The position numbers and the translations under genes were made by a program. Positions 9,288 to 17,049 of a stretch of DNA of 64,000 bases are shown here, one piece after another. Positions within the stretch are counted from its first letter, which is position 1. The number at the start of each line of letters is the position of its first letter. Origin of the DNA: Streptomyces sp. NBC_01244 (GTDB taxonomy: Bacteria > Actinomycetota > Actinomycetes > Streptomycetales > Streptomycetaceae); contig NZ_CP108488.1 of NCBI RefSeq assembly GCF_035987325.1, positions 1,922,001 to 1,986,000 of the forward strand, written 5' to 3'. The notes under the pieces were generated by a model. That model was not told the origin of the DNA, did not search any database, and saw only the letters and a list, made by a program, of their open reading frames with translations.

Positions 9288-11408
9288 TCACTCCGGAGCC
9301 GTCGAGCCCCCGACCCCCACGGCCCGGTCCCCGACCAGCGGCATCGGGTCGGACGGCTCCAGCTCGGGGTCGTCCACCAGGAACGTCCGCACCCGGCCCG
9401 GCTCGGATCCGGGCTGCTCGAACCGTACGGTCACCCGCCCGACGCCGCTGCCCTGCACCCACCCGGGCCCGTACACCGCATGCCGCACATCACTCCCGGC
9501 CGCCCAGCGCCGCTCAACCAAACCTTCAACACCCCCCGCACCCCCGAGCCCCTGCCCAGCAACCTCACCCGGCCCACGCCCAACGCCCACCCCCTGCAGG
9601 TCGCCCTGGCCGTGCCCGACGTCGCCCCTTTGCCCCGACCCGACACCCCGCGGCGCAGCGACCTCCCCCGACCCCGACCCCGACCCCAGCCCCTGCGCCT
9701 GCCCCAGCCCCAGCCCCGAGCCTTGGCCTTGTCCGACGCCCTCCCCCTGCGCCAACTCAGCACCCCGATCAGGCCCAGCAATCTCACCCGGCACCTGCAC
9801 CTGCACCTGCTCTGAGCCCTGGCCCTGGCCGTGCTCCGATCCCTGGCCCTGCTCCGAGCCCTGGCCCTGGCCTTGGCCCTGCCCCTGCCCCTGCCCCTGC
9901 CCCTGCCCCTGCCCCTGCCCCTGCCCAACGCTCTCCCCCTGCGCCAACGCGCTACCGCACCCCGGCCCAGCGATCTCACCCGACCCCTGCCCAGGACCCT
10001 CGCCCCGGCCAGGGCCCCGCTGAGCGCCCTGGGCGTGCCCGAGCCCCTCCGCCAGCCCCGACGGCCCAACGGCCTCAGCCTGCTCTTCCCCAGCCGCCTG
10101 CCCCTGGCCCTGCCCGATGGGCTCGCCCGGCACCGCCCCGGCGGGGACTGCCCCACCCTGGCCCTGACCGGCACCCTCGTCCGCCTCCGGCTCCGGCCCC
10201 GGACCCGGCCCCGGCCCCGGGACGGCACCCCGGACCCGGAAGGGTCCCTCGGGCTCCTGCCCCCCGTCAGCGCCGGCCGCAGGCCGCCCCGCGGCGCCGC
10301 CGTCACCCGACCCCGCCCCAGCCCGCGCAGCCATCGCATCGGCGAAAGCGAACAGATCCTCCTGCGTGTAGTCCGCCAGCCCCGTCACGCCCACCCCCAG
10401 CAGCCGCACCCCGCCCGTGGTGTCCACGGCCTCCAGCAGCCGCGCCGCAGCCTCCCGCACCACCGCGGGGTCGTCCGTGGGCCCCCGCAGCGTCTCCGAG
10501 CGGGTCAGCGTGGAAAAGTCGTACCGCCGCACCTTGAGCACGATGGTCCGCCCCGAATGCCCTGACCCGCGCAGCCGCTCCACGCACCGGTCGGCGAGCC
10601 GCTGCACTTCGTTCCGGATGCGTACCCGGTCGTGCAGGTCCACGTCGAAGGTGTCCTCCACCGACACGGACTTCGCGTCGCGCTCGGCGACGACCGGCCG
10701 CTCGTCCACCCCCAACGCCATCCGGTACAGCCCGACGCCGTGCGAGCGCCCCACCATCCGGACCAGTTCGTCCTCGCCGGCCTCCGCCAGCTCCCCCACC
10801 GTGGTGATCCCGGCCCGCCGCAGGTGTTCCCCCGTGGCCGGCCCCACCCCGGGCAGGGTCCGTACCGACATGGGTGCCAGGTGCGCCCGCTCCGTGCCGA
10901 CCTCGATCAGCAGCAGCCCGGCCGGCTTGGCCTCCTCGGAGGCGACTTTGGCCAGCATCTTGGACCCCGCGAGCCCCACCGACCCGCTCAGCCCGGTCGC
11001 GGCGGTGATGTCTGCCCTCAGCCGCTCGCCAACGGCCCGCGCGGCCTGCGCGTCGAAGGCGACGCCGCCCGCCTCGAGGTCCACGAAGGCCTCGTCCAGG
11101 CTCAGCGGCTCCACGAGGGGGGACAGCTCCCGGAGCATCCCCATGACCGTGTCGCTGACCTCGCGGTACAGGCTGAAGCGCGGAATCAGGCACGCGCCGT
11201 TGGGGCAGAGCCGCCGCGCCTGGGCCATCGGCATGGCGGAATGCACCCCGAACCGCCTGGCCTCGTAGGAGGCGGTGGCGACGACCCCGCGCGGCCCGAG
11301 CCCGCCGACGATGACGGCCTTGCCGCGCAGGCTCGGCTTCGACGCCTGCTCCACGGAGGCGTAGAAGGCGTCCATGTCCAGGTGCAGGATGGTCGGCGCG
11401 GCTCTCAC
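9288..11408 (-). CDS. dinB: DNA polymerase IV (Y family) with an expanded Gly/Gln-rich linker
   Basis: An error-prone Y-family polymerase. The palm carries LHLDMDAFYASVE (Asp11) and LSLDEAFVD (Asp105, Glu106), the metal-binding carboxylates; a helix-hairpin-helix region (TLPGVGPATGEHLRRAGI) and the little-finger domain follow to about residue 355. Residues of roughly 365-625 are a Gly/Gln/Glu-rich segment including an uninterrupted run of Gly-Gln dipeptides. After it the usual Streptomyces C-terminal motif resumes (VRHAVYGPGWVQGSGVGRVTVRFE), so the segment is an in-frame expansion and not a read-through tail. The total of 706 residues is well above the 350-500 usual for DinB. The GTG at 11408 has GGAG 5 bases upstream. 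Confidence 0.93.
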   Translation of the reverse strand: MRAAPTILHLDMDAFYASVEQASKPSLRGKAVIVGGLGPRGVVATASYEARRFGVHSAMPMAQARRLCPNGACLIPRFSLYREVSDTVMGMLRELSPLVEPLSLDEAFVDLEAGGVAFDAQAARAVGERLRADITAATGLSGSVGLAGSKMLAKVASEEAKPAGLLLIEVGTERAHLAPMSVRTLPGVGPATGEHLRRAGITTVGELAEAGEDELVRMVGRSHGVGLYRMALGVDERPVVAERDAKSVSVEDTFDVDLHDRVRIRNEVQRLADRCVERLRGSGHSGRTIVLKVRRYDFSTLTRSETLRGPTDDPAVVREAAARLLEAVDTTGGVRLLGVGVTGLADYTQEDLFAFADAMAARAGAGSGDGGAAGRPAAGADGGQEPEGPFRVRGAVPGPGPGPGPEPEADEGAGQGQGGAVPAGAVPGEPIGQGQGQAAGEEQAEAVGPSGLAEGLGHAQGAQRGPGRGEGPGQGSGEIAGPGCGSALAQGESVGQGQGQGQGQGQGQGQGQGQGQGSEQGQGSEHGQGQGSEQVQVQVPGEIAGPDRGAELAQGEGVGQGQGSGLGLGQAQGLGSGSGSGEVAAPRGVGSGQRGDVGHGQGDLQGVGVGRGPGEVAGQGLGGAGGVEGLVERRWAAGSDVRHAVYGPGWVQGSGVGRVTVRFEQPGSEPGRVRTFLVDDPELEPSDPMPLVGDRAVGVGGSTAPE
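9878..9926. repeat. Hexamer repeat encoding poly(Gly-Gln) inside dinB
   Basis: About eight uninterrupted copies of CCTGCC on the plus strand, read as alternating Gly and Gln codons on the minus strand. Imperfect copies of the same hexamer extend on both sides over several hundred bases. Because the unit is 6 bp, gain or loss of copies would keep dinB in frame. Confidence 0.9.
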
Positions 11409-11542
11409 AGCTCCGATGCTGCCCTACGCCACTGACAATCGGCCCGAACCCACAGCAGGCGGGCCGGGCGGCCCGCCGCGGACCGGACCGGACCCGGACG
11501 GACCACCCGGCCCGCCCCGGTCCCCGGCCCCGCCCCTGCGCC

Positions 11543-12199
11543 TCAGACGGCCCGGTTCCTCCGGGCGGCCAGCTCATCGGCCGGGTTGTGCCCGACCACC
11601 GTCTCGCCCGTGTCCACGCGCTCCCCGTGCAGCTGCGACAGCGCGTTCTCCACATCGCGCCAGACCACGCCCACGGCGATGCCGAAGACGCCCTGGCCGC
11701 CCTGGAGCAGGCTGACGACCTGGTCCGGCGAAGTGCACTCGTACACGGTGGCGCCGTCGCTCATCAGCGTCATCCGCTCCAGGTCCGAGAAACCCCGGTC
11801 GCGCAGGTGCTGCACGGCGGTGCGGATGTTCTGCAGCGCCACCCCGGTGTCCAGGAAGCGCTTCACGATCTTGAGGACGACCACGTCCCGGAAGCTGTAG
11901 AGGCGCTGCGTCCCCGACCCGTAGGCGGGACGCACCGTGGGCTCCACCAGCCCGGTCCGCGCCCAGTAGTCGAGCTGCCGGTACGTGATGCCGGCCGCGG
12001 CACACGCCGTCGGCCCTCGGTATCCGACCTGCTCGGGTGCGGGCTCGCCGCCCTGGGGCCCCACCGGCCCCACCGAACCGACCGGCGCGGGCTCCGGCTG
12101 ACGGCGCGCGGAGTTCACCGCACCACCGTGCAGCGGGTACGGCCCACCGTCACTCCGTGCGGGGATGCCCCCGGTCATACCGTCGCCCGTGACTCTCAC
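11543..12199 (-). CDS. MerR family transcriptional regulator
   Basis: A 218-residue regulator with a MerR-type winged helix in the first half: ITYRQLDYWARTGLVEPTVRPAYGSG is the recognition region, and RLYSFRDVVVLKIVKRFLDTGVALQNI the rest of the wing and linker. It corresponds in position to Rv1830 of M. tuberculosis, next to the bifunctional nuclease and the second MerR gene (from memory). The GTG at 12199 has GGAGGG 5 bases upstream. A promoter-like TTGACG-17-TACCTT (12231-12259) would start transcription near 12224, so the ATG at 12226 is unlikely to be the start. Targets are unknown. Confidence 0.88.
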   Translation of the reverse strand: MRVTGDGMTGGIPARSDGGPYPLHGGAVNSARRQPEPAPVGSVGPVGPQGGEPAPEQVGYRGPTACAAAGITYRQLDYWARTGLVEPTVRPAYGSGTQRLYSFRDVVVLKIVKRFLDTGVALQNIRTAVQHLRDRGFSDLERMTLMSDGATVYECTSPDQVVSLLQGGQGVFGIAVGVVWRDVENALSQLHGERVDTGETVVGHNPADELAARRNRAV

Positions 12200-12230
12200 G
12201 CCGACCCTCCGTCCTTGACCTGCCATCTCG

Positions 12231-12286
12231 AAGGTAGGCAGTCACCAGGGGTGCGTCAACGATCGCCACACTCGGCACGCCGAGTG
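12231..12286 (-). promoter_or_regulatory. Promoter and palindrome upstream of MerR gene
   Basis: On the minus strand TTGACG (12259-12254) and TACCTT (12236-12231) are separated by 17 bp, a good sigma-70-type promoter about 30 bp before the GTG start. Just upstream of the -35, 12269-12286 is a perfect palindrome CACTCGGC-AC-GCCGAGTG, which may be an operator or the hairpin that ends the upstream transcript. Confidence 0.5.
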
Positions 12287-12379
12287 ATAATCACCCTGAG
12301 AGTGGTTTCCCGTACCCCATTGCGGGGAAAGGCTACTCGAATGGGCTGAAATATCCGGGAGGACGGCACGACCCGCGCC

Positions 12380-12853
12380 TCACTGCGGGCCGGTACCGAA
12401 GTCCTCTGGCGAGATCTGGTCGAGGAACTCGCGGAACTTCTCCACCTCGTCCTCCTGCTCGTCCGGGATCGCGATTCCGGCGTCGTCGAGCACGCCGTCG
12501 CTGCCGTAGATCGGCGTCCCGGTCCGCAGGGCGAGCGCTATGGCGTCGGAGGGCCGCGCGCTCACCTCGACTCCGCTGGCGAAGACGAGCTCCGCGTAGA
12601 AAACGCCCTCCCGCAGATCCGTGATCCGGACTTCGGTGAGCTCCTCGCCGATCGCCTCCAGCACGTCCTTGAAAAGGTCGTGTGTCAGCGGCCGGGCAGG
12701 GGCCATGCCCTGCTGCGCGAAGGCAATGGCGGTCGCCTCCCCTGGTCCGATCCAGATGGGGAGGTACCGGTCGCCTCCCACTTCACGCAGGAGCACGATC
12801 GGTTGGTTCGAGGGCATTTCCACCCGGACACCCACAACGTCGAGCTCGTTCAC
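12380..12853 (-). CDS. Bifunctional nuclease family (DUF151) protein
   Basis: A 157-residue protein of the DUF151/BFN family, normal length. Recognisable segments are the PIVLLREVGGDRYLPIWIG strand-turn, the EATAIAFAQQG helix and the ARPSDAIALALRTGTPIY motif. Plant members have RNase and DNase activity; the actinobacterial role is not established. It lies between two MerR genes on the same strand, an arrangement also found in mycobacteria. The start is GTG at 12853 with a weak AGGG 8 bases upstream. The C-terminal 25 residues are acidic. Confidence 0.92.
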   Translation of the reverse strand: MNELDVVGVRVEMPSNQPIVLLREVGGDRYLPIWIGPGEATAIAFAQQGMAPARPLTHDLFKDVLEAIGEELTEVRITDLREGVFYAELVFASGVEVSARPSDAIALALRTGTPIYGSDGVLDDAGIAIPDEQEDEVEKFREFLDQISPEDFGTGPQ

Positions 12854-12960
12854 ACAGCAACCCTAGGACCTGCTCGGCAGGTTTGGGTAGTCGGGCTGCC
12901 CCAAGCCTGCCCCGAAGCCCCTGCCAAGTCACCCGAAGTCGGCCCGAAAACCCCTCAGGA

Positions 12961-13734
12961 TCAGTGCAGCCGCACCCCGAGAGCAGTTTGTACGAGGGCC
13001 TCGTGCAGCCGTACGGAGAGCCCCGCGAGCTCCTTCATGGTGGCCTCGGCATGGGCCCTGGTCTGCGGATTGCGGTGCCGGCGCAGCGGCGAGACGACCT
13101 GTTCCACCAGACCGGCCTCCCGGTCTGCGGCGGCCTTCATGGCCCGCAGGTGGCGCGGCTCCAGACCGAATCGGCCGAGATCGGCCACCAGACGGGCCAC
13201 GGTGACGGCCTCGGCGTCGAACCCGCCGCCGGGTGCCTCCGCGATGAGCCCGTAGGACTCCCACTCCACGAGCTGGACCTCGTCCACGTCCGCGGCGGCG
13301 ATCAGCTCGGCCCGGCCCACCCGGGCCACGGTCGGCCGCTCCCGGCCCACCTCGCCGTAGAGGGCGACGGGGCTCGTGGGGTCGACGGACTCCCCGTGCG
13401 CCGTGGGCGCCGGGATACGGATCTGCTCACCCCGCGCGAGCGCGTCGAGCTGCTCGCGGATGACCTTCAACGGAAGGTAGTGGTCGCGCTGGAGCCGCAG
13501 GACGTGGGCGAGACGCTCCACGTCGTCGGTGCTGAACTTGCGATATCCCGAAGGTGTGCGCCTGGGCTCGACGAGCCCCTCCGCTTCCAGGAAACGGATC
13601 TTCGAGATCGTGACTTCGGGGAACTCGTCACGCAGCATCGTGAGCACCGTTCCGATGCTCACCAGCCGCACGCCCGAGGAGGCGGCGGTGGCGGTGCCGC
13701 CCTTGGCGGCACCGCCTGCCGGGATACGCAGCAT
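12961..13734 (-). CDS. ftsR: MerR family regulator FtsR
   Basis: A 257-residue MerR-type regulator with an N-terminal winged helix (VSIGTVLTMLRDEFPEVTISKIRFLE and RTPSGYRKFSTDDVERL) and a long helical effector/dimer region. The orthologue in Corynebacterium and mycobacteria (Rv1828) activates ftsZ and was named FtsR; the assignment here rests on the motif pattern and on the neighbouring FHA and bifunctional nuclease genes. The ATG at 13734 has GGAAGG 5 bases upstream; the gap to the FHA gene stop is only 19 bp, so the two are probably co-transcribed. Confidence 0.88.
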   Translation of the reverse strand: MLRIPAGGAAKGGTATAASSGVRLVSIGTVLTMLRDEFPEVTISKIRFLEAEGLVEPRRTPSGYRKFSTDDVERLAHVLRLQRDHYLPLKVIREQLDALARGEQIRIPAPTAHGESVDPTSPVALYGEVGRERPTVARVGRAELIAAADVDEVQLVEWESYGLIAEAPGGGFDAEAVTVARLVADLGRFGLEPRHLRAMKAAADREAGLVEQVVSPLRRHRNPQTRAHAEATMKELAGLSVRLHEALVQTALGVRLH

Positions 13735-13753
13735 GGGACCTTCCCTTGAAGGG

Positions 13754-14587
13754 TCAGTGCCCCCGCAGGCTCGCGTAGAAGACCAGCCGGTACTTGCCGA
13801 TCTGCACCTCGTCGCCGTTGTGCAGGGCGACGGAGTCGATCGGTTCACGGTTCACGTACGTGCCGTTGAGGCTGCCGACGTCGGAGACGGTGAAACCGTC
13901 GTGGCTCCTGCGGAACTCGACATGGCGCCGGGAGACGGTGACGTCGTCCAGGAAGATGTCGCTCTGCGGGTGCCGGCCGGCCGTCGTCAGCTCACCGTCC
14001 AGGAGGAACCGGCTGCCGGAGTTCGGGCCGCGCCGCACGATCAGCAGGGCGGAACCCGGGGGCAGCGCTTCCACCGCGGCCTGGGCCTCGGGGGACAGCG
14101 AGGACGACACGTGCGTCTGTCCCGACACCTCGGCCTCGTAGGCCTCCAGGCCCGAGATCGAGATGGTGGACGTGGTCTCCGAGGCACGCTCCGGCGTCAG
14201 ACCCGCCCGCAGCGGCGCCCCGCAGTTGGAGCAGAACCGGCTCGCCGCATCGCTGCGGTGCCCGCACCTGCTGCAAATCTGCTCGGCCGACATGGACGGC
14301 TCCTCGCGCCGCGGCTGCCCCGCGGAGGCATTGGTGGCATACGGGTCGGGGGCAAACCCTCCACCCGTACTTGAGGTTGATGGTTCACCGAAACCTATGC
14401 GTCCGGTACCGGCAGGGTCAACAGTCGACGCGCCGTGCGCGCCCGAAATATCACCCGCCCCGGCGACCTCGTCGCGGAAGAGCGGCCGGTCGCCCTGCCC
14501 TTCCACGTCTCCGTGCCCCGCGCGGTGCCTGGCCGCACCGCTTTCCTCGCGGTTCTTCTTGCCGAACAACTTCTCAAACAACTTCAC
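13754..14587 (-). CDS. GarA/OdhI-like FHA domain protein with zinc ribbon
   Basis: A 277-residue protein. A zinc ribbon (Cys105, Cys108, Cys119, Cys122), absent from mycobacterial GarA, is followed by an ETTS motif (residues 137-140) and then an FHA domain (about 180-275) with the phosphothreonine-binding residues Arg205, Ser219, His222 and Asn241. In mycobacteria phosphorylation of the ETTS motif by PknB/PknG makes GarA fold on itself and release 2-oxoglutarate dehydrogenase and glutamate enzymes; the same logic is inferred here. The GTG at 14587 begins a basic KLFEKLFGKK helix. The region 14588-14776 upstream holds the promoter. Confidence 0.85.
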   Translation of the reverse strand: MKLFEKLFGKKNREESGAARHRAGHGDVEGQGDRPLFRDEVAGAGDISGAHGASTVDPAGTGRIGFGEPSTSSTGGGFAPDPYATNASAGQPRREEPSMSAEQICSRCGHRSDAASRFCSNCGAPLRAGLTPERASETTSTISISGLEAYEAEVSGQTHVSSSLSPEAQAAVEALPPGSALLIVRRGPNSGSRFLLDGELTTAGRHPQSDIFLDDVTVSRRHVEFRRSHDGFTVSDVGSLNGTYVNREPIDSVALHNGDEVQIGKYRLVFYASLRGH

Positions 14588-14776
14588 GGGCGATTCCCCT
14601 TGACCGAAACAGACCCGCCCGTGGGGCAGGACGAACTCCGAATGCAACACCTGCCGACCCGGACATACTTACAACGTCCGTAACCATCAGACAGTTTCCA
14701 CCACGCACCGCGACTTCGGTGCCTCGACCCCCCGCAGGCATTCGCCCGCCTGAGCCGGTCTCCCGCACCTCCCGCA

Positions 14777-15679
14777 TCACGTCGATGACGACCGAGCGTA
14801 GTCAGGCTGCTTCGCAGCCCGCAAGGCATCCACAACGATCTTCGCCGGACGTGTGATGCCGACGACCGCCTGCTCCTTCTCCAGCGACTGGACGACGCCA
14901 CCGGGAATGTTGAGCGCAGGCTCCAGGTCCTGAGGCTTGCCGATCACCTTGAACTCGTAGGGTTGTGTGATCTTCTTACCGTCGATCGCGACCCCGTCCT
15001 CCTCGTCCGAGAAGTACGAGTCCGCCACGATCCGCACCCCGTTGATCTGGATGGCCTCGGCCCCGGCGGCCCGCAGCTCCTGGAGGGTGTCCAGCAGCTT
15101 GTCCGACAGCACCTGACCCTTGGGGTCCGTGATCTTCAGCACGATCCCCGGCCCCTGCGCGGCCACCGTACCGGCCAGGATCCCGAGTTGGCGTTCCTTC
15201 TCCACGGTCTGTTTCCGGGCCTCCTCGGCCTGGTTGGAACTGCTCTCGAGCTCCCGGCGTTGGTCCTCGAGCGTCTGCTTCTCGTCCTCCAGCCGCTTCG
15301 TCCGCCCGTCCAGCTCGTCGAGGATCCGTACGAGGTCCTCCTGACGGGCACCGCGCAACGCGCTGGAGTCGCTGTTCGACCGCACCTGGATGGCCAGCCC
15401 GAGCCCCAGAACGAACAGCAGCACCGCGACGATCAGTTGGGCACGGCTCACCCGCGGCGGCCACAGCCCGGCCGCCAGCCGCTGCCGGCCGGTCTGCTCG
15501 GGCCCGGTTTGCTCGGGCCCGGTCCGCTCGGGCCCGGGCACGTCGCCCACGGACTCGGCCCCGTTGCCCAACGGTCCGGCCGACGGCCCGGCCGACGGCT
15601 CCTGCGGCGGCTGTGCCTTCGGCCGCTGTGCCGATGCCGAGGCCCCGGGCTCCTCGGGCGGGGTGTCGTTCGTACTCAT
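14777..15679 (-). CDS. DUF881 family membrane-anchored protein
   Basis: A 300-residue protein with a long Pro/Gln/Glu-rich cytoplasmic N-terminus, one membrane segment (about residues 82-100, QLIVAVLLFVLGLGLAI), a coiled coil (about 115-160) and the DUF881 domain (GTVAAQGPGIVLKITDPKG, INGVRIVADSYF). DUF881 proteins sit near the division cluster in Gram-positives; their function is unknown. The ATG at 15679 has GAGG 3-6 bases upstream and lies 5 bp after the sbp stop, so the cluster DUF881-sbp-DUF881 is one operon. Confidence 0.87.
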   Translation of the reverse strand: MSTNDTPPEEPGASASAQRPKAQPPQEPSAGPSAGPLGNGAESVGDVPGPERTGPEQTGPEQTGRQRLAAGLWPPRVSRAQLIVAVLLFVLGLGLAIQVRSNSDSSALRGARQEDLVRILDELDGRTKRLEDEKQTLEDQRRELESSSNQAEEARKQTVEKERQLGILAGTVAAQGPGIVLKITDPKGQVLSDKLLDTLQELRAAGAEAIQINGVRIVADSYFSDEEDGVAIDGKKITQPYEFKVIGKPQDLEPALNIPGGVVQSLEKEQAVVGITRPAKIVVDALRAAKQPDYARSSST

Positions 15680-15684
15680 CGGCC

Positions 15685-16017
15685 TCACGCCCGGAACACG
15701 TGCCGGCGGATGGCCGCGGCGTTGGAGAAGATGCGGATGCCGAGGACGACGACCACACCCGTGGACAGCTGCGAGCCGACGCCCAGTTTGTCTCCGAGGA
15801 AGACGATCAGCGCCGCCACGACCACGTTCGACAGGAACGACACCACGAAGACCTTGTCCACGAAGATGCCGTCCAGCATCGCGCGCAAGCCTCCGAACAC
15901 CGCGTCCAGCGCCGCGACCACGGCGATCGGCAGATAAGGCTCCACCACGGCCGGCACTTCGGGGCGGACGAGAAGTCCGACCACCACTCCGACCACGAGG
16001 CCCAGTACCGCGATCAC
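15685..16017 (-). CDS. Small basic family protein (DUF1290, Sbp)
   Basis: A 110-residue three-helix membrane protein of the Sbp family (SpoIIGA-cluster small basic protein in Bacillus). Hydrophobic segments span about residues 1-18, 25-45 and 57-92. Its GTG start overlaps the stop of the preceding DUF881 gene by 4 bp (GTGA), so translation is probably coupled. Always found beside DUF881 genes; the role is not known. Confidence 0.9.
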   Translation of the reverse strand: MIAVLGLVVGVVVGLLVRPEVPAVVEPYLPIAVVAALDAVFGGLRAMLDGIFVDKVFVVSFLSNVVVAALIVFLGDKLGVGSQLSTGVVVVLGIRIFSNAAAIRRHVFRA

Positions 16018-16916
16018 GATGCACCCTTCTGCTGCTCTACTGCTGTAGCCGTACGTACGGTCAGGCTCGACGCGGCCGGGAGGCGCACCTCGGCCTCGGA
16101 CGACAAGGAGTAGCGGATGCCGTAGTTCTCCTGCAGCACGTGCAGGTACTGGCCGTCCGCGGAGTCCTGGAACGCGGTCCCGAGGCGCTTCTTGTCGCCG
16201 ATCGCCAGCACTTCGTACGGCGGGACCAGCGGCCTGTTGTCGACCAGTATCGCGTCACCGGCGGCCCGGATCGCCGAGAGGGACGTCAGGCGCTGCCCGT
16301 TGATCGAGATCGCTTCCGCCCCCGACTGCCACAGCCCGTTGACGATCTTCTGCATATCTCGGTCGCGGAGCCGCCCGGTGTCCGAGAATCCGGCGCTCTC
16401 GCGCGGCTTGGTGCCGTTTCCGGTCGTCGAGCCCTTCGCGTCGTCCACCGTCAGCTTGATCCCGGGCCCGTGCACCTCGGTGGCCCCGGACAGCAGCGCC
16501 ACGAGCTGGCCCTGTTCGCCGCCGTGCTGCTTGAGCGCCTCGCGCTGCCGGCCGGCGACGGTGTCCCGCAGCCCCTCGATGTCCCGCTCCAGACCGTCCG
16601 CGTGCGCGTCGGCCCGCTCGACCCGGTCGATGAGTTCCTGACGCTCCTTGGCCAGCACCGGCGCGGTCGCCCGCGCCTGCGCGGCGCCCAGGGTGACGAC
16701 CATGGCGGCGAGCACGAGCCCGGCGGCGAGACCCAGTTTGGCCTTGAGGGTCCGCGGCAGGCCGGACGTGCCCTCGGCCTCGCGCCGGGCCGAAGCCTCC
16801 GCGTAGCCCTCGTCGAGGGAGTGGTCCATCACGTGCGTCAGCAGCGACATGGAAGCGTCCGGCCGCGCCGGAGGTGCCGAACTGCGGTTGTGGGGCGGCT
16901 GCGACATGCCGCACAT
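16014..16916 (-). CDS. DUF881 family membrane-anchored protein
   Basis: A 300-residue relative of the gene two places downstream. A short cytoplasmic tail precedes a membrane segment (about residues 60-78, KLGLAAGLVLAAMVVTLGAA), a coiled coil with many Glu/Arg residues and the DUF881 domain (VHGPGIKLTVDDAKG, SINGQRLTSLSAIRAAG). Two starts are possible, ATG 16916 and ATG 16907; neither has a clear ribosome binding site, and the longer is listed. It is the first gene of the DUF881-sbp-DUF881 operon; the nucleotidyltransferase gene upstream ends 133 bp away. Confidence 0.86.
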   Translation of the reverse strand: MCGMSQPPHNRSSAPPARPDASMSLLTHVMDHSLDEGYAEASARREAEGTSGLPRTLKAKLGLAAGLVLAAMVVTLGAAQARATAPVLAKERQELIDRVERADAHADGLERDIEGLRDTVAGRQREALKQHGGEQGQLVALLSGATEVHGPGIKLTVDDAKGSTTGNGTKPRESAGFSDTGRLRDRDMQKIVNGLWQSGAEAISINGQRLTSLSAIRAAGDAILVDNRPLVPPYEVLAIGDKKRLGTAFQDSADGQYLHVLQENYGIRYSLSSEAEVRLPAASSLTVRTATAVEQQKGAS

Positions 16917-17049
16917 CGTCGCATGTCGGCGCCGCTCCCACCGAATGCGGACGCCCGGTGGACCGGACGGGACCTTCGCCCCGCCCGCTCCACCGGACTT
17001 CCGGCCCTACGCCGCTGCGTTCCGGCCTACGCCGTCCCGTGCGGGGCGC

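Noticed and set aside
8421..9815. Long frames running through the repeat arrays downstream of the PRC-barrel gene.
   Set aside because: They are open only because the repeats lack stops; they overlap dinB on the other strand and read as simple Ser-Gly-Gln-Arg-Ala repeats without a start signal.
12200..12226. ATG at 12226 as the MerR start.
   Set aside because: It lies at the predicted transcription start, has no ribosome binding site, and the GTG at 12199 has an excellent one.
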